NCBI RefSeq assembly: GCF_037975245.1
Contig: NC_092563.1
Location: 29,041,960-29,105,959, forward strand
Direction: 5' to 3'
Source of the DNA: Apostichopus japonicus
Taxonomy: Eukaryota; Echinodermata; Holothuroidea; Aspidochirotida; Stichopodidae
DNA length: 64,000 nt
Every line of letters begins with the position of its first letter. Position 1 is the stretch's first letter. Below the pieces are notes generated by a model. The model saw only the letters and a program-made list of their open reading frames with translations, ran no database searches and was not told the origin of the DNA. Below are positions 1 to 13,600 of the stretch, piece by piece. The translations under genes and the position numbers were made by a program.

Positions 1-1227
1 GATTTAGTGGACATTAGTCCTCTGTCGCAGAACCAGGGAGACATCTCAGGTTATGTGATATGTGTATAATGCAGTTGCCACTCCACCACAAATATTACTT
101 TTAGAATTTAAAGTCCAGTCAGTGAAACCCTAAAGTTGCTTCTCGCATTTCTTGAGTTTTCAAGTTATGATTCGATGGAGGCAGGAGGTGGGGGGAAGTT
201 GAGGGGGTTTGTGAAGTGGGTATTGAATGGGGTGGGGGGTGAGTGAGGGCATCTCATCTTTGCCTACTCTTGTTTTTGTTGTTGCTAGCTTGCCATGATT
301 ATGCAAAACCCATGTGACGTTTATGAATAGTAAGAAGAACAGTATAAACCTGCACTGGGGGACAATTATTTTGAATGTCTGAGCAATTCTTATCTGACCA
401 GATCAGTTTACGTGATAACTTTTAACATCAAAGGCAACATTCAAATGTGAAAGGCCTGGATGACAGACCCACTGTATTTCTGACAGGAATATTAATGATA
501 ATTTAGTCTGAATTGAGTAAACGCTGAATTATTGAAATGGTCTTCTGTTCTAAAAAGAAGTTGGAGAGACCTAAGAAATTCCTTTTCGGATAGCCACCAA
601 CTTAGGGGTTGTATAGCACAAAGCTTGTCATCCCTGAGAGTACTGATTCTAATCCTTTTTCTCTTTTTCTATGAGATTGGTCTGTTTAAGATATATTGTG
701 GTTCCTGATTCCGCTCATCTCAAGAGACAAGTGTAAGCCAAGTTTTTAAATCAATCTGGACATCAACTTCAAACTAATAATATGAGAAATCAAAGTTTTG
801 CAAGTACATTCCAAAGTTGTGCCAAGTATATCTGGGTGTTCTGATCCCATTTTTGGTCGTAGTCGAGTCCTCGCTAAGACAACCATCCTCTGTTTAGTGG
901 AACCATCCCTCAAATTATATCGATTATCACTCTTACATGTGAAGAATTATAATGTTTACAAATTCGTGATGGAGTTTAAATCTGTTAATTGCCTTTTTAA
1001 AGCATTTGAATGTGTTAACCTTACCAAAGATATTTTTCCATAGTCTGTCGCAGTATGTGGTATCCTCAGAGTTTCAGGAGGAAAATTGCCTTTCATTGGT
1101 TTGCCTTTTAATTTGGGCTTTCAAGAACTGTGCAGGATCCAAAGATGGGGGTATTCTCAACACCTAATCTCTTACTTCACAAATGGTGGTTGTTAATACA
1201 TAAATCACATTAAATGTTAGGTTTTAA

Positions 1228-1541
1228 GCTGGATAGGTATTGAAAAGTGTTGTCATTTTACAACTTGTAATTCTGTAGTATTATGCTGTGTGCATTTTGT
1301 ACTAATTTGGGCTGGATGTGTATTGAAAAGTGATGTCATTTTACGACTTGTAATACTGTTGTATATGACTGTGTGCATTGTGTACTAATCTGGTCTAAGG
1401 TACTGTTGTATATGGCTGTGTGCATTGTGTACTAATCTGGTCTAAGGTACTGTTGTATTAAGGCTGTGTGCATTGTGTACTAATCTGGTCTAAGGTACTG
1501 TTGTATTAAGGCTGTGTGCATTGTGTACTAATCTGGTGTAA
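1228..1541. repeat. compound tandem repeat (83 bp unit then ~48 bp subunit)
   Basis: Two copies of an ~83 bp unit, each opening GCTGGAT and containing TATTGAAAAGTG and TGTGCATT, are followed by about four copies of a ~48 bp unit that is the 3' half of the longer one (GGCTGTGTGCATTGTGTACT). The shorter unit evidently expanded out of the second long copy. Confidence 0.8.
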
Positions 1542-4500
1542 GGTGTTGCGAATGACTGAAGGACTGACATACGAGCGTAGAAGTAGATCTTATCAAACCA
1601 CACAAAGATCGTAAAACGATAACAAAGAAACGTAACGAAATGATCAGTAGCCGCGTAAATTTGAGGTCATTGATTTGATAACATGGATAGGTCATCGTTA
1701 TAGGCCTCAGATCATTGAGAGAACATCTTGTACAGGATCAGGGATCATAGATTTGTGATTCATATACTTCTAACTGATGGATGGTTCATTGTCGTCGTAG
1801 GCCAAATGTTGTCAAGGTTGCATACATATTACAGAAGTACACACATTCCGTTGGTTAATAAAGTAATTAGCATTCCCTTCATTGATATTCCATAGTTTGA
1901 GAAACATTCAGCAAAACTTACTTCATAGAAGTGTCTAGGCTTTATAAATCAGAGGATATGACTAAACCTTAGTGATCATATCTTGTTTTGAATGTTGGGG
2001 TGGGGGGGTGGGGGAGGTGGGTGGGAGAGAGGAGGAGGAAAAAGGGGAGAGGAGAAAGGTGATATCATATTAAATTGGGTTGGTTGTATGAAAAGTTCTT
2101 CCTGTGTGTATCATGCTGTCACCACAATGTTTGATTTTGTTGGCATTTATTGGAAATATGCAAATTTTGATTGTATAGGTGGAGTATTCCTTTTTTTTTA
2201 GCATAGATTGTTTTGTGTAAATACATTTTAATTCCCATATCAATTTGAAACAAAACTGTACTTCTTGTTTTTGCATAATTGATAAAAGAGATTTCTACCA
2301 TGTGTAATTATATCTATGGTGCTGGGTCTTTCTACATTTTTTTTTGTCATCAAAATTATAAAGTTATAAAGTTATAATGTGTGAACTCAGGTGGGATATG
2401 CATATGATATATGTGATAGCAGTTTATACTACACTGTAGTGTTAGTCCTATGTTATGGAGGTTATAGCAATTCCCTGACCTAATGAATATGCATGATGAA
2501 TTTGTAACTTTGTAACCTCAGAGGAGGAGAATAACTCAGATCGTACCTCACGTTATATACGGATGACGTAATTAATGTGACATGTTTGTTTTTGTCAAAT
2601 GCCAAGTCTTGATTTAATTTTACGAATACGTTTGGTTTGCCTATAAATTGTTTGCCATCATATATATTTGTTAATGTGGAGGAGGGAACCTGAAAAATAT
2701 GGTGGGACATGTCCATATGACCCCCCTCCCTCCCCCCATTCAAATAGACTCCCTTGTCGTTCCATCAGACATGTGTTAAAAACCTGTTAAAATGTTGCAA
2801 TAAAAGGCTCAAATGAAAGTAAACGTAGTGAAATATGATATTATTGTGTACTTTTGTGACAGACACTGGTGGGTTCTGACTTATAGCCTATAGTCACTGT
2901 TACAAATTCTTACTGCATGATATCATACTCTTTGTGTAAAACACATTCTATACCGTTTCAATGAGTTTGCACTAATTGAGATGATCGGGAATGGTCCCTC
3001 GATAAATTCTCCTGTATATATTGTCAGTTTTTGGTGCAGCGTCGGCATGGCAAAGTCTTAGCTGCATTTAGACTAATTAAATTAACTATCAACCTAATCG
3101 TCGTATCCAACGTCATATGTGTTTGATACTCTCATCCGTTCGGCTGTTTTGTTCCTAATAAGTCAAACAGAAACAGGACAACTGCGCCAACTTTTTTTTT
3201 TTGCGACTCCATGCAGACGCCAACGGAATAACTGAAAAAATTCTTTCCTCGGAGAATTGCAATAAAAATAGGGAGATGATGTACTGCTAGAATTTTTTCT
3301 TGAAAAATATATCTGAAATATGCAAAATAGAATCGATTTTGAGCAGTGTCATCTTCAATAGGATTTATGAAAGAGTGGCTTTCAGCTTTAGTTGTGTGAT
3401 CAACTACTTGCTCCAGTAAAATGGCAATTTTCATACCTTTTTAGTTCTTTCCTTTCCATTTTCGGTTGTTTAGTCTTTCAAATGATTCTGTTTAAAATGT
3501 CGCTAAATTATTTTTATTTGCTTGAGTTGAAGATTAAGTCTTAGTCAAAGGCAGTTAGGTTACATAGCATACGGCTACTGGAATTTCCACCCCCCCCCCT
3601 CATTTTAAGGGAGGGGTTGGGGGAGCAGTTGGGGAGTAATTAATTACCTTTGGGTCTTTTGTTTTGCTTGCAGTGTGCAAGTATCACCTCAAATGGAAGT
3701 AATGTTTATTGATTTATGGGTCGGGGTGTTGGAAAGGGGCCATCTTGTCTAGTATATGTAGGGTCGTGTATGAATTTAAAGGTATAGACATTCCAAAACT
3801 CCAGCTGCAGTCTGTGCCCATTCTGTAGATGTGATTACTAGAAGCTGAATAGCCAGTAAGATATAGCGTTGCATGTGTTGATTGAGCTCAGTTACGTATG
3901 CAATGTGACACCTTGCACAGTTCTCTCTACAGTTGTACAGCTACTGTTTACATATCGTGATTGTGTTTTATAGGCATGTCGGTTGTCAAATGCTGCCTTT
4001 AGTTTTCATGGTGGGTGGGTGGGTGGGGTGGGGTGGTGGAGGAGGAGGAGGAAACCTTTCACTAACAGGCGATCTTGTAGGACATTTTCACGTTCGATAA
4101 ACGTGAGTTTTATAACACTTTTTCAATTTAATAATTCTTTCTGGGAACTCAGTAGCTGCTTGTAAATTTGAAGTGTTCATCAGAAATTATAATTCCACGA
4201 TCATGTTTAAAGGTTATTTACGTACAGAGATATTTCAGCCATGCGTTGATATTTACCTGTGCTAATTCTTAGATATTTCCACTTCTTTTTTAAGGGTATA
4301 TTTAAAAAAATATATGAAAAAAAAACATCGGGCAGGTTTATATGGAAGGAATGTGAACAGTTTTCTGGGTCAAGTATAGAAATGTGTCATGAAAATGAGT
4401 ATTATATTTGCTTCAAAATGTTCACCTAACACTTGCATACTTCATGCACGAGGGGGCATAGGATGCCTCGGAAATGTGCAGTAAAGAATTGCTCGATTTA

Positions 4501-4901
4501 GGTCGATAAAGCACCATTGCATGCAAAAATGTGTAATATTATGTAAAGTGTAATGTTCTCTAAGTAAACAAAAGAAGAGTTTTTTATATTTTGAAATTTA
4601 TGCTTCAAAATCATTTGTGTACTTATTAATAATGGCAGCAGCCGAGGTTGACCCAGACCGTCAGCTATTGCGTTGCAATCTGTTACATCATGTCGTAGTT
4701 GATTTGATTTGCTACAGCATAGGTTGCTAGGGAGTCATTCTGTGCATAAATGCATAAATAGGACATTTTTAATATCGATTGATGAATATAAACAGAGATA
4801 TTCTCCCAACATAACTACCAGCAGATTTGTCTCTTTCCTTTGTGTCTTTTCTTTGTTATCATATTTTATGAAAAGCTGTTTTGTATTTCTTTGTTAAGTT
4901 T

Positions 4902-5033
4902 AAAATAAAATAAAACTGTTAGCAAACTGCTTATCCACTAGAGAGCCTGTGTAATAGAATGTGTAAAAGTAAGTTGGCCTGACGTTTCGATCCTAGCAGG
5001 ATCTTCTTCAGAGGCTAAATGACAAGTAACAGA
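4902..5033. repeat. dispersed element with GACGTTTCGATCC motif, copy 1
   Basis: The segment from AAAATAAAACTGTTAGC to about TAAATGACAAGTAACAG recurs nearly intact at 61322-61456, so it is a dispersed repeat. Its core CCTGACGTTTCGATCC, followed by TAGCAGGATCTTCTTCAG, reads on the minus strand as CTGAAGAAG - short hairpin - CGAAACGTC. That resembles the CUGANGA...GAAA core of hammerhead ribozymes carried by some retroelements (inference). Copy 1 is the better preserved. Confidence 0.75.
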
Positions 5034-7450
5034 GGGGACAAAAACACGCACAGAATACAGACAGGTTAATGAGCACGGTGAACACAATAAGATGGATGAA
5101 AGGGGAAACTTTGTTAAGTTTGGTTGAAGTTTGACAATCTGGATATTTATCTTACAGATTATTCAGAGATATAGAAATAGAAATCCTTTTCATTCAGGAA
5201 TTGTATAACACTATGATAACGATCAAAACCTATTTTTATGTTTGTATCTTGTTTGGGTTGTGAAGGGGACATGAATAGTGAAAATAGTTGCCTCATTTGG
5301 ACATCTCTTTGAATTCACCCATCCAACTAATCGTTGTCAAACAATAACAGTCAGACTTTTAGTTTCTAAACTATATAACGCTTAGGTACACTTCCTCAAT
5401 TGTAGGTGCATTCCCCCACCTCTGTGTTTGATAGGTTTACTAAAAGAAGGGTACGCGAATTAGAAAAGGTGTTGTGTGAAATAGCAGTCCCAAAGGAACA
5501 TTAATACTTGATCATGGTGATCCCCTTTGACCTAACCCAGCACATTTGGGAGCAGTTTTCACTTCAAACTAACTCAAAGAGGCATGTGTGATTACTTCAA
5601 AACATCAAAAGTTGTGGGTGAAATTCTTTTTGCAATTTCCATTTTTGGGGAAACAGAAAGTTTAATTGACAGTTTCATGAATGAATGTTTTTTTATTTGA
5701 TCATCATGTTTTGAGTGCATGCTTATATCTGTTTACAACACTAAAGTAGAAAATGGACAAGACAATGAATTGAATATTTAATACTTGGCTCCCAGTTTGC
5801 AAACATAGCCTAGATGGTTTCTTGAGTTCATTCATGCTTATAATGGAATATTAAACCATCATCATTGAAATATGCCTTACCATTTTAATAGCATCCCCCT
5901 CTCCTTAGGCACAACTAAATTAATGAATCAATTTAAAAATTCACAAGAGCAACATTTTTCTCCATAGCTCTGGCATTGTGAATTTCACTTTTAAAAGTAG
6001 TGGAAAATACAAGTAGAGAGCAGTATAGATTGCTTCCAGATTGAGCAGATCATTATCTTAAAAAGTTGCCAACAAACACCATCTTAAAATATCACACAGG
6101 ATTCTTCATTGTGTGTCAATCAACTCCCTTCCCCACCCCTGCAAACAAGACATTGAATTAAAAAAGAAAAATTAAATTGCAAAACCAAGAGAAAGCATTC
6201 CTTGTCATAATCAGAAATAAAGAATAAATGCATAAATTATCATAACCATTGCTTCAATGTTTTGTTCATTACAGCCACCTTATCACAAAACCACAACCAG
6301 AGTGTAACCTCTGAGTTCGGAATAAGTTTAAACAGGCATTCCTTTAAAAAATCCCTTCCTGCTTCAGAAATCATGTTCAGAGGTGTTTTGTAAACAAGTG
6401 AGACTATCATGTGATTTACATTAAACCTTGGAGACTACATTCATGAGTACATGTGCTTTATGATACACATGCATCAATCTATTTTGATATCTGTGTTTTC
6501 TGGATATTGACAACATATCACAAATCCAATGGGCATAGGTCAATCAGTAAGTTTAGGAACTATTATCATTCCTTAGTCAGATTACCTTTGGCAACTAGGT
6601 TTATTCTATACACACAAAAAAAAGACTCCTTTTGATCTGATTCTTAGAGAGTAACACTTGAAATAGCTTGTTTGGTAAGTATTTTGTCAGCATTTTTCGT
6701 CATCTACTCTTACACAGACGATGATATCACCGATGCTTCTAGCTGACTGAAAATAAAATCTCTCCTGTACAGTTATCCACACACTTCACACTATCCCTAG
6801 CCTAGCCATACTACCAACATGTTTGCAACAGTAACTCTACACTGATACACTGTAAAGCTATATCCACGAATGAGAAAGGTGCAGGAATGCTTAATGTGTT
6901 ATGATTTCCATGGTATTATTTTCAAGTCTCTACTTATTCTATTGAGTTATAATGTTACTCTCACTTTTCTTTTCCAATCATCTTTTTTCTGTTCCGTGTT
7001 TATGCCTTGTCCATGCTTTGCTTCTGCATATGTTTCTGAGTGGCAGAGTACCTCCCGCCACTCCTGTTGCTATGCTACTGCCTATGGCATCACTGTTGCA
7101 TATTTATGAATAGCCTAACCACCAACATATCCTATAGAGTACTCTGTTAGGGTACGACCTGCTAGGATCCCTTGCACTGTGTTATTAGCAATTATGGACA
7201 GTTTTTCCTTGCCAACTGCATATCTTTCAAGGGAAATTCCACATGAAGATGTCTTCCTTCTTCAATGAAACTGTTACTAGTCACTACGGAAGGATATGGT
7301 GCACAATCCACTTTACAAATATTTCCTGTTGTAACAGTAAATTGTAACCAACCATGGATTGCCAAGAATGACACCTAAGTAGGCACACTGATATTGTTAA
7401 AACATGTGCACTTATGTGATCCTTTAAAAGTCATCACATAAGTGATCATT

Positions 7451-7555
7451 TAGGGCTGCTCCAAATAGGGCTGCTCCAAATAGGGCTGCTCTAAATAGGG
7501 CTGCTCCAAATAGGGCTGCTCCAAATAGGGCTGCTCCAAATAGGACTGCTGCAAT
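7451..7555. repeat. 15-bp minisatellite in CFDP1 3' UTR
   Basis: About seven head-to-tail copies of TAGGGCTGCTCCAAA, with a point variant in the third (TCTAAA) and two in the last. It begins about 58 nt downstream of the CFDP1 stop codon on the transcribed (minus) strand, so it should lie in the mRNA 3' UTR. Confidence 0.85.
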
Positions 7556-7612
7556 TGAACCTGAAGCTGGAGAGAGGACTTAGGGAGATGATGTTGCGAA
7601 CAGCATCTGACT

Positions 7613-10600
7613 TCATCTCCCACCACTCTGACCCATCCTCATCTTTCGTTCGATTTCGTACTGTCGCAGGTCAGTCTCCATCAAGAAGTCTTGCTTCTGC
7701 AGGAATCTGTAAAAGATCAAGATAGCAATAAGAACAAGCAAGTTAAATTGAACTTAGAGCTAAAACCATTTATGAATGTTTCCTAGTTGAACCATGATTT
7801 ATAGAAAGAATTAAATAGAAAATTTTACTTTTATATGTTATGAAGTCCATTGCTAAAAATACCATCAACGTTAAATGATTTTGATACACAATTTGCAACT
7901 ATAAAACAAAATTTTGGGTAAATTTTTTATCAAACCATAACAAATTCCATGACAGTAATTTAATACACAATTTAACACAGTGTCATCCAGGGTTGAAATT
8001 AAATTTGCCATGACCAAGGGAACATTTTTGCCTAAATAACAGGCTTCTGGTTCACTAGCTTTATGAAGGGACAAGCAGGTATTTGTGAGCTATCAATGGT
8101 TTATACTTGGCATCTTGTGTAACCAGTCATTTATACTTGATCTGATGTTCAAAACTGTCATGCAGCAACAAGGATGCACATATGATTATAGGGTTACCAT
8201 ATGTCCTGCTTAATCACCATTGTCCAGCTTTCGCAACGAAAATACATTTTCCTGCCAGAAAACTAAGAATATCACTGCTTTTACAAAACGCCAACTATAA
8301 AAAAAAAAAAATTTTTATACATTTTGATTGCATCACTATAAGTGACCATTTTTGAAATCTCAACGCACAAACATAATTGATGGATAAATATTATCCTCAC
8401 AAGCTTGAACAGAAAAGGTTTGTTATGCGAGCTGCATAGTACATAGTGTTACCTACAATAATGGTTATTTATTTAACTATTTTGTGATATGGGGAGACAT
8501 CCCCTCTTAGAACCCCCCCTGCCAGGAAGCATTGACTGACTTTTCAAAACAAAGAAATATGGTACCCCTACATATGATGTAGTCTTGATGTTTGTTCTTG
8601 CTTTGAGGAAAAAATGTTTGAGAGTGTCTGTTCTGGCTAGAAAGTGTTTACAAATCCTTCATTCTCCCTTTTAGTACATTAAAAAAAATCAAATCCACAT
8701 GTTACTTTATGACAATACCTTAGGACCTGTTTTGGTTACTTTTTCACCTATTTGAACCCCAGACTCACCCTTCCTTTCCTTTATTGTGTATCTTCAGTTC
8801 CTCTACAATTCCCTCTTTACTTTTAAAAGAATCCCAATCCAGCTTAGATTTCTCCTGGAAGGAAAACAAAATTATAACAATCAATTATTTATGCAGAAAA
8901 TAGCCTCGATTCACGCTGTATTTATAACCAAAAAGGACAACAAAGTATGGTTTTACTGCTAGCCTGTGTGACTTCTGAGGTAAAAACCCAGTGCTGCAGC
9001 AAATGAGCTATCCATCCCTTAGTTGGAAAGGCTGGAACCAACCCTTGTGGGCCCATGGATATTGAATGGACTGGGGGAACCGGCTCTTGCTACTCTGAGA
9101 GAGGGGAGGAGGAGATGGGAGGGAGAGGGGTAGGGTGGGTTAGGCAAGGTCGGTTAGCTTTGCATTTGTTTCTGCTATTGCTGTGCCTAACAACATAAAA
9201 CATCAAACCAAGAGTACTTGTTAAAGTGCATATCAACTCACCAGGACACTAATTTTGGGTTTCTTATTTATTTTTCCAAGGACAGAGCTGACACCTCCAG
9301 GTTTCCTTTTACCTCTGCAAACGAGAAAATGAAACAAGTATTGTTGAGAAAGTATTGTTGTATTGTTGAGTATTGTTGAGAAAGGCGGCAGTAAACAGAC
9401 TAGGAATAGTTCTCAGGTCTTTAGGTACTGCAACATATTTAATCAATCCGCTAGAGGTAAAATTTTGATTGGGTTCATGGGATTGTGCCAAAACTTGGCA
9501 GTTTAAATTACAGAATCACTTCATATCTCATCATATAATGAATTGTTCATCCCGGTTTCTAAATCCCGAAATAGTGCAGGTGAATATGTATTCTTTGACT
9601 GATAAAACCAGGGACATACTTTATGCATCGCGGTGAAATTTGCCTTCAACTCCTACATATGGTGTTCCATACATCAACATTTTAGTTAACATATTTTGGT
9701 ACAAACATGGGAACTCGAGGCAGAGATTGGATGCGATGTAACAGAGGCACACCGACAAATTTTGTTTTAAGTATTTTCTTCTTATAAATTATTTGTACAT
9801 CTGATTTTCTTCTTCCCAAATGGGGATTCATTGACAAACGAATACACCACTTAATTGGTATTTTGTTAACTTCAGATTCTAAAAGTTAAAGATGGAACAC
9901 TATCTTATCCAACGTCGAAACGGTAAAGTGAAATCATAAAACAAAACATTGAAGCATTTTGCAGTCAGTGGTCAACTATGACATAACACTTGTTTGCTTC
10001 AAGTTCACCTACGGTATCAACAGTGACAATTTCAAACTATCAATATCTGGATCATGCATTGTCAGAGTGCATTCAAACTTCATCAGTGTGCTTAGAATTT
10101 AATGTGTTCTGCATGCAGTAGTAAAAAATAACATTTACTCTTGACTGTCATTTTATATACACCATTTGTTTGTATTGTTATTGGGAGGGATAGAGGGGGG
10201 GGGGTAGAGGGGTTGGAATTAAGGGGCAGGAATGAAAGACAAAGGAACAGAAAGGGGGAAGCAAGGGGATGGAAGGGAAGGATGAGGAGGGAGAGGAAGA
10301 GGAAGAAAAAGAGAAAAAGGATATGCTGAAGAACAGAGAAAGGAAGGAGGTGGAAGGAGGAAAAAAGGGGTGAAAAAAGGGCGGGGGTGACAAAGGAGAA
10401 ATAATGGAAAGGAATGGGGAAAAGGGACAGAAAGAGTAGAATTGGATGGAAGGATAAGAATGGAGAAATGACTGATTGATACAGCGAGTTGTCCTTAACA
10501 TTCTAAATACGCAACTAATATGTGGTGAAACATGTAGATTGTTACTGTACATACTCACCCTAACGGAAGCTGTCCTATGCTTGCCTTCGTTGCTTCTGCT

Positions 10601-13600
10601 GGTTTCGTCGTTAACACCTTAGCTTCTTGTGAATCAGCTTTTACAGCTTTTGTAACTCTAGAAAGATCACAAGGAAAAACCGTTTTCATATTTGTCTTTT
10701 CAAGTCAACTTTTAAAGAATCACAAAATATGGGTTAACAATGGTCTCGAAACAAGACACACAAAATGTCAGTCAGATAAAAAAAAAAAAATTGAAAATCT
10801 ATTGCATAGAAGGAAACTATCATTCCATCTACAGTTTGTTGCAGTATTGGGCATATAAACACTAACTAAGAAGATATCAATATTTAAAACACAACAAAAA
10901 TAGTGATAGATACTGTGATATTTAGAAATCGCCTTACTTGACTTCTTCCCCAGCAAAGTCGAAGACTTTGGTAATTGTCACGGTTTTCTGGCTACTGGTA
11001 GCCGCATCACCCTTCCTGCCAGGAGCAACCTCTTTAGTTGACGTGTCCTTAATGTCTAATGACGCCGATGAATTTGTCTGCTGGATAACAGAAATAAAAC
11101 ACATTATGTATGAAGAAATCAAACTGATACATTCTTTGTGCACCAAACCTACATAGAAAACAAATCTAAAGTATTGTTAATAACTTAAATGACCCATATA
11201 AACTCTGAAGATTAACACATTCAAGCTAGCTGCTTTGGTGTCTCTTGCACTCTGACGACTCTCAGAATTCATTCATTCATTCATTCATTCATTCATTCAT
11301 TCATTCATTCATTCATTCATTCATTCATTCATGCTACCTCTTTAAATTTGGAACCAATCCACATGAACTTCGTGTATCTATTTTAGAAGAGTTAGTACAC
11401 TACTACCTATAAAAGTAACATTGAACACGTCTGTCTATTTCAGAGCATGCGGTGTTGTTTACAAACACTATGTCTAAGGATGTGGCTATTGATATTAAAT
11501 TGCTTTAATTTACAGAGACAATGCAATCTCGGGTTGATCCTTTTATCCAAATAATCAATGTGGTCATGCTAAGCCAGCCGATCATCTATTAATACACCAA
11601 GATACTTGTAGGTTGAGACACACTTGACAACGCTGTCTTTAATGATTACCTCTGTGGGTTCGATTGTGACTTTCCTAAAAATTAATTACCGTCTCCCTTG
11701 TCTTCATCTTGTTAAGTTCAAGAAAGTTTGGTCTCAATAAGCGCTATCGTCATCTTCTGTAATCAGACCAACCAGGGCAGTATCATCATCATTAGCAAAC
11801 TTAATTAATGGACAGCTGTCATTTCATGATGTGGCATCTGATGTGTACACAGTAAACAAAAAGGGGCCAAAACAGTACCTTCCCTTATTAAAGGCAAATG
11901 AGGTTTTCTTCTTGTCGCTACAAAATACAGACAGTAATGAAACATGATACCTTGTTATCTTTTATCTAGACCTGAGAGATGTCCACGCTGCTAAGTACAC
12001 TGTGCTGTGGGTATTGACTGTAGCTGCATGTATTGACTGTACACTAGTGTCTAATTACTGATGGTAGCAAGCTGTATGTGTATTTTCTGGGATCAATGGT
12101 GGTGTTTAACATTTCTGTTACACCTCATTCGAAACTAGGTCAGATTACCTGCACGAGACGTTTCTTTGTGCGCGAGTCTTCACACCCTTTAATACATACA
12201 ATGGAATACAGAATGAGACTTTAAAAGGTACCTTCATCTTGCTGCCATTTGTGGTAGATGAGGTTGCTTTCGGGCGTGGTCCTACATCACTCAGTAGGCT
12301 CTTCCAGAGTTCATCTGCTTTTTGCTTTTCCCTCTCCTGTTCCTCTTCTGCTTTGGCTTTTCTCTCCTCCTCTGCCAATGCCTTTCTCTCTTCTTCCAAT
12401 TCTGTTTGTTCTTGCTCTTCATCCAGACATTCCTCACCATCAACATCTTCTCCTTCGAGTTTTATGCCGCCCTTTCTCTTCCTTGAGATCAAAAACAACT
12501 TGCTATTACAATGGACTTGTCAATCAAATTTGTTATTCTTCAGAATGGAGGTAATAATCAATTTATTGAACCTTTTTTGTTATTGTCACTCGTGTGTTTT
12601 TCTTTTTTCCTTGTCCTATTGGTTTAAAATTTGATCACAAGAAGCATTAGTATTGTTTCCATATAGATGTACCAGTTTGCAGTTATTCAGCAAGCATTAC
12701 TAAAATAGTTTCTCTTTGGTCATCTGCCGTATACATTTAACAAGCATATGTTAACCTCACTTAGAATCCACTAGGATAAGTCATTTAAAATGTTTTAATT
12801 TACAATGTTTGCATTCATCTTTCAATAATAGAGCTCTCATCAATTCAAAACTTTAAATATTTCATGTATTAAGACAAACTATACATCTACATTACAAGAA
12901 AATGTGTGTTAATAGCTGTGGTGATTACCGTTTGATGCTAGCATCCTTTTTAATCTTTTTCCCTTTTCCTTTGCTTTCAATTGCTTCACCATTTTCGTCT
13001 TGGTCATCCTGCCCAGAATCAGAATCGCTTACAGCAACATCTGAGGAAAATAGTAACATAGTTAGTGAGAAACATAAATAGGTGACCAAATGGGCCATTA
13101 AGGCAAAGACATGCACACATTTCAGTTCATTTCTGGTTACAAGTTCTGATTTAAAAAGATATATGTGAAACCAATAAAGAAAAGGGGAAAAAAAGAAAGG
13201 AGAAAAGTAAATTTTAACACACAACACAAGTAATAATTTTGAATTATTAATTTATTTTATAATTTTGTGAGAAAGTAGGAAATCAACCTAGATACCGTTT
13301 ATGCTTTTCCGTTATATTTGGTGTCGTTAAATATCAGCAAACTTATCTTAAGAGTTTCCGTAAAGTCTAGTAAGCTGGCAACCCTGATTGGGCTCTTCAT
13401 GATACATTACAGACCCAGAATCTACTATTTTCAAAACTGAATGAAAGGTTTTAAGCAAATACATAGCAAATTCTCATAAGCAATAGCTTCAGCATATATG
13501 TCAGTAATGGGAAGAGAGAGGTGACTTTTTACTGACAATTATAGTAATTGTTAGTAATTGAGTATGTCATAGAGTTTGAGGCTGTCAAAGATGGGATGAC

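Larger units (their letters stand above)
1..7450. other. gene-free flank 3' of CFDP1
   Basis: I see no supported coding exon here. The open frames are short (60-100 codons), lack recognisable domains and are not flanked by convincing splice sites. The stretch holds the 1.2-1.5 kb tandem repeat and the 4.9 kb dispersed element listed separately, plus G-rich simple tracts near 2.0 and 4.0 kb. A TTTATT (AATAAA on the minus strand) at 6600-6605 could be the CFDP1 poly(A) signal, giving a 3' UTR of about 1 kb, but this is only a candidate. Confidence 0.6.

Noticed and set aside
8980-9030. Possible second SINE (CTATCCATCCCTTAGTTGG also inverted near 28180)
   Set aside because: Only about 20 bp are shared by eye; too short to call an element.
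10141-10558. Open frames of 62 and 126 codons on opposite strands
   Set aside because: Low-complexity K/R/E and S/F/P proteins from the polypurine tract; overlap the CFDP1 intron.
12239-12634. Plus-strand serine/leucine-rich open frames of 98-131 codons
   Set aside because: Antisense shadow of CFDP1 exon 3 (charged E/K codons read backwards).
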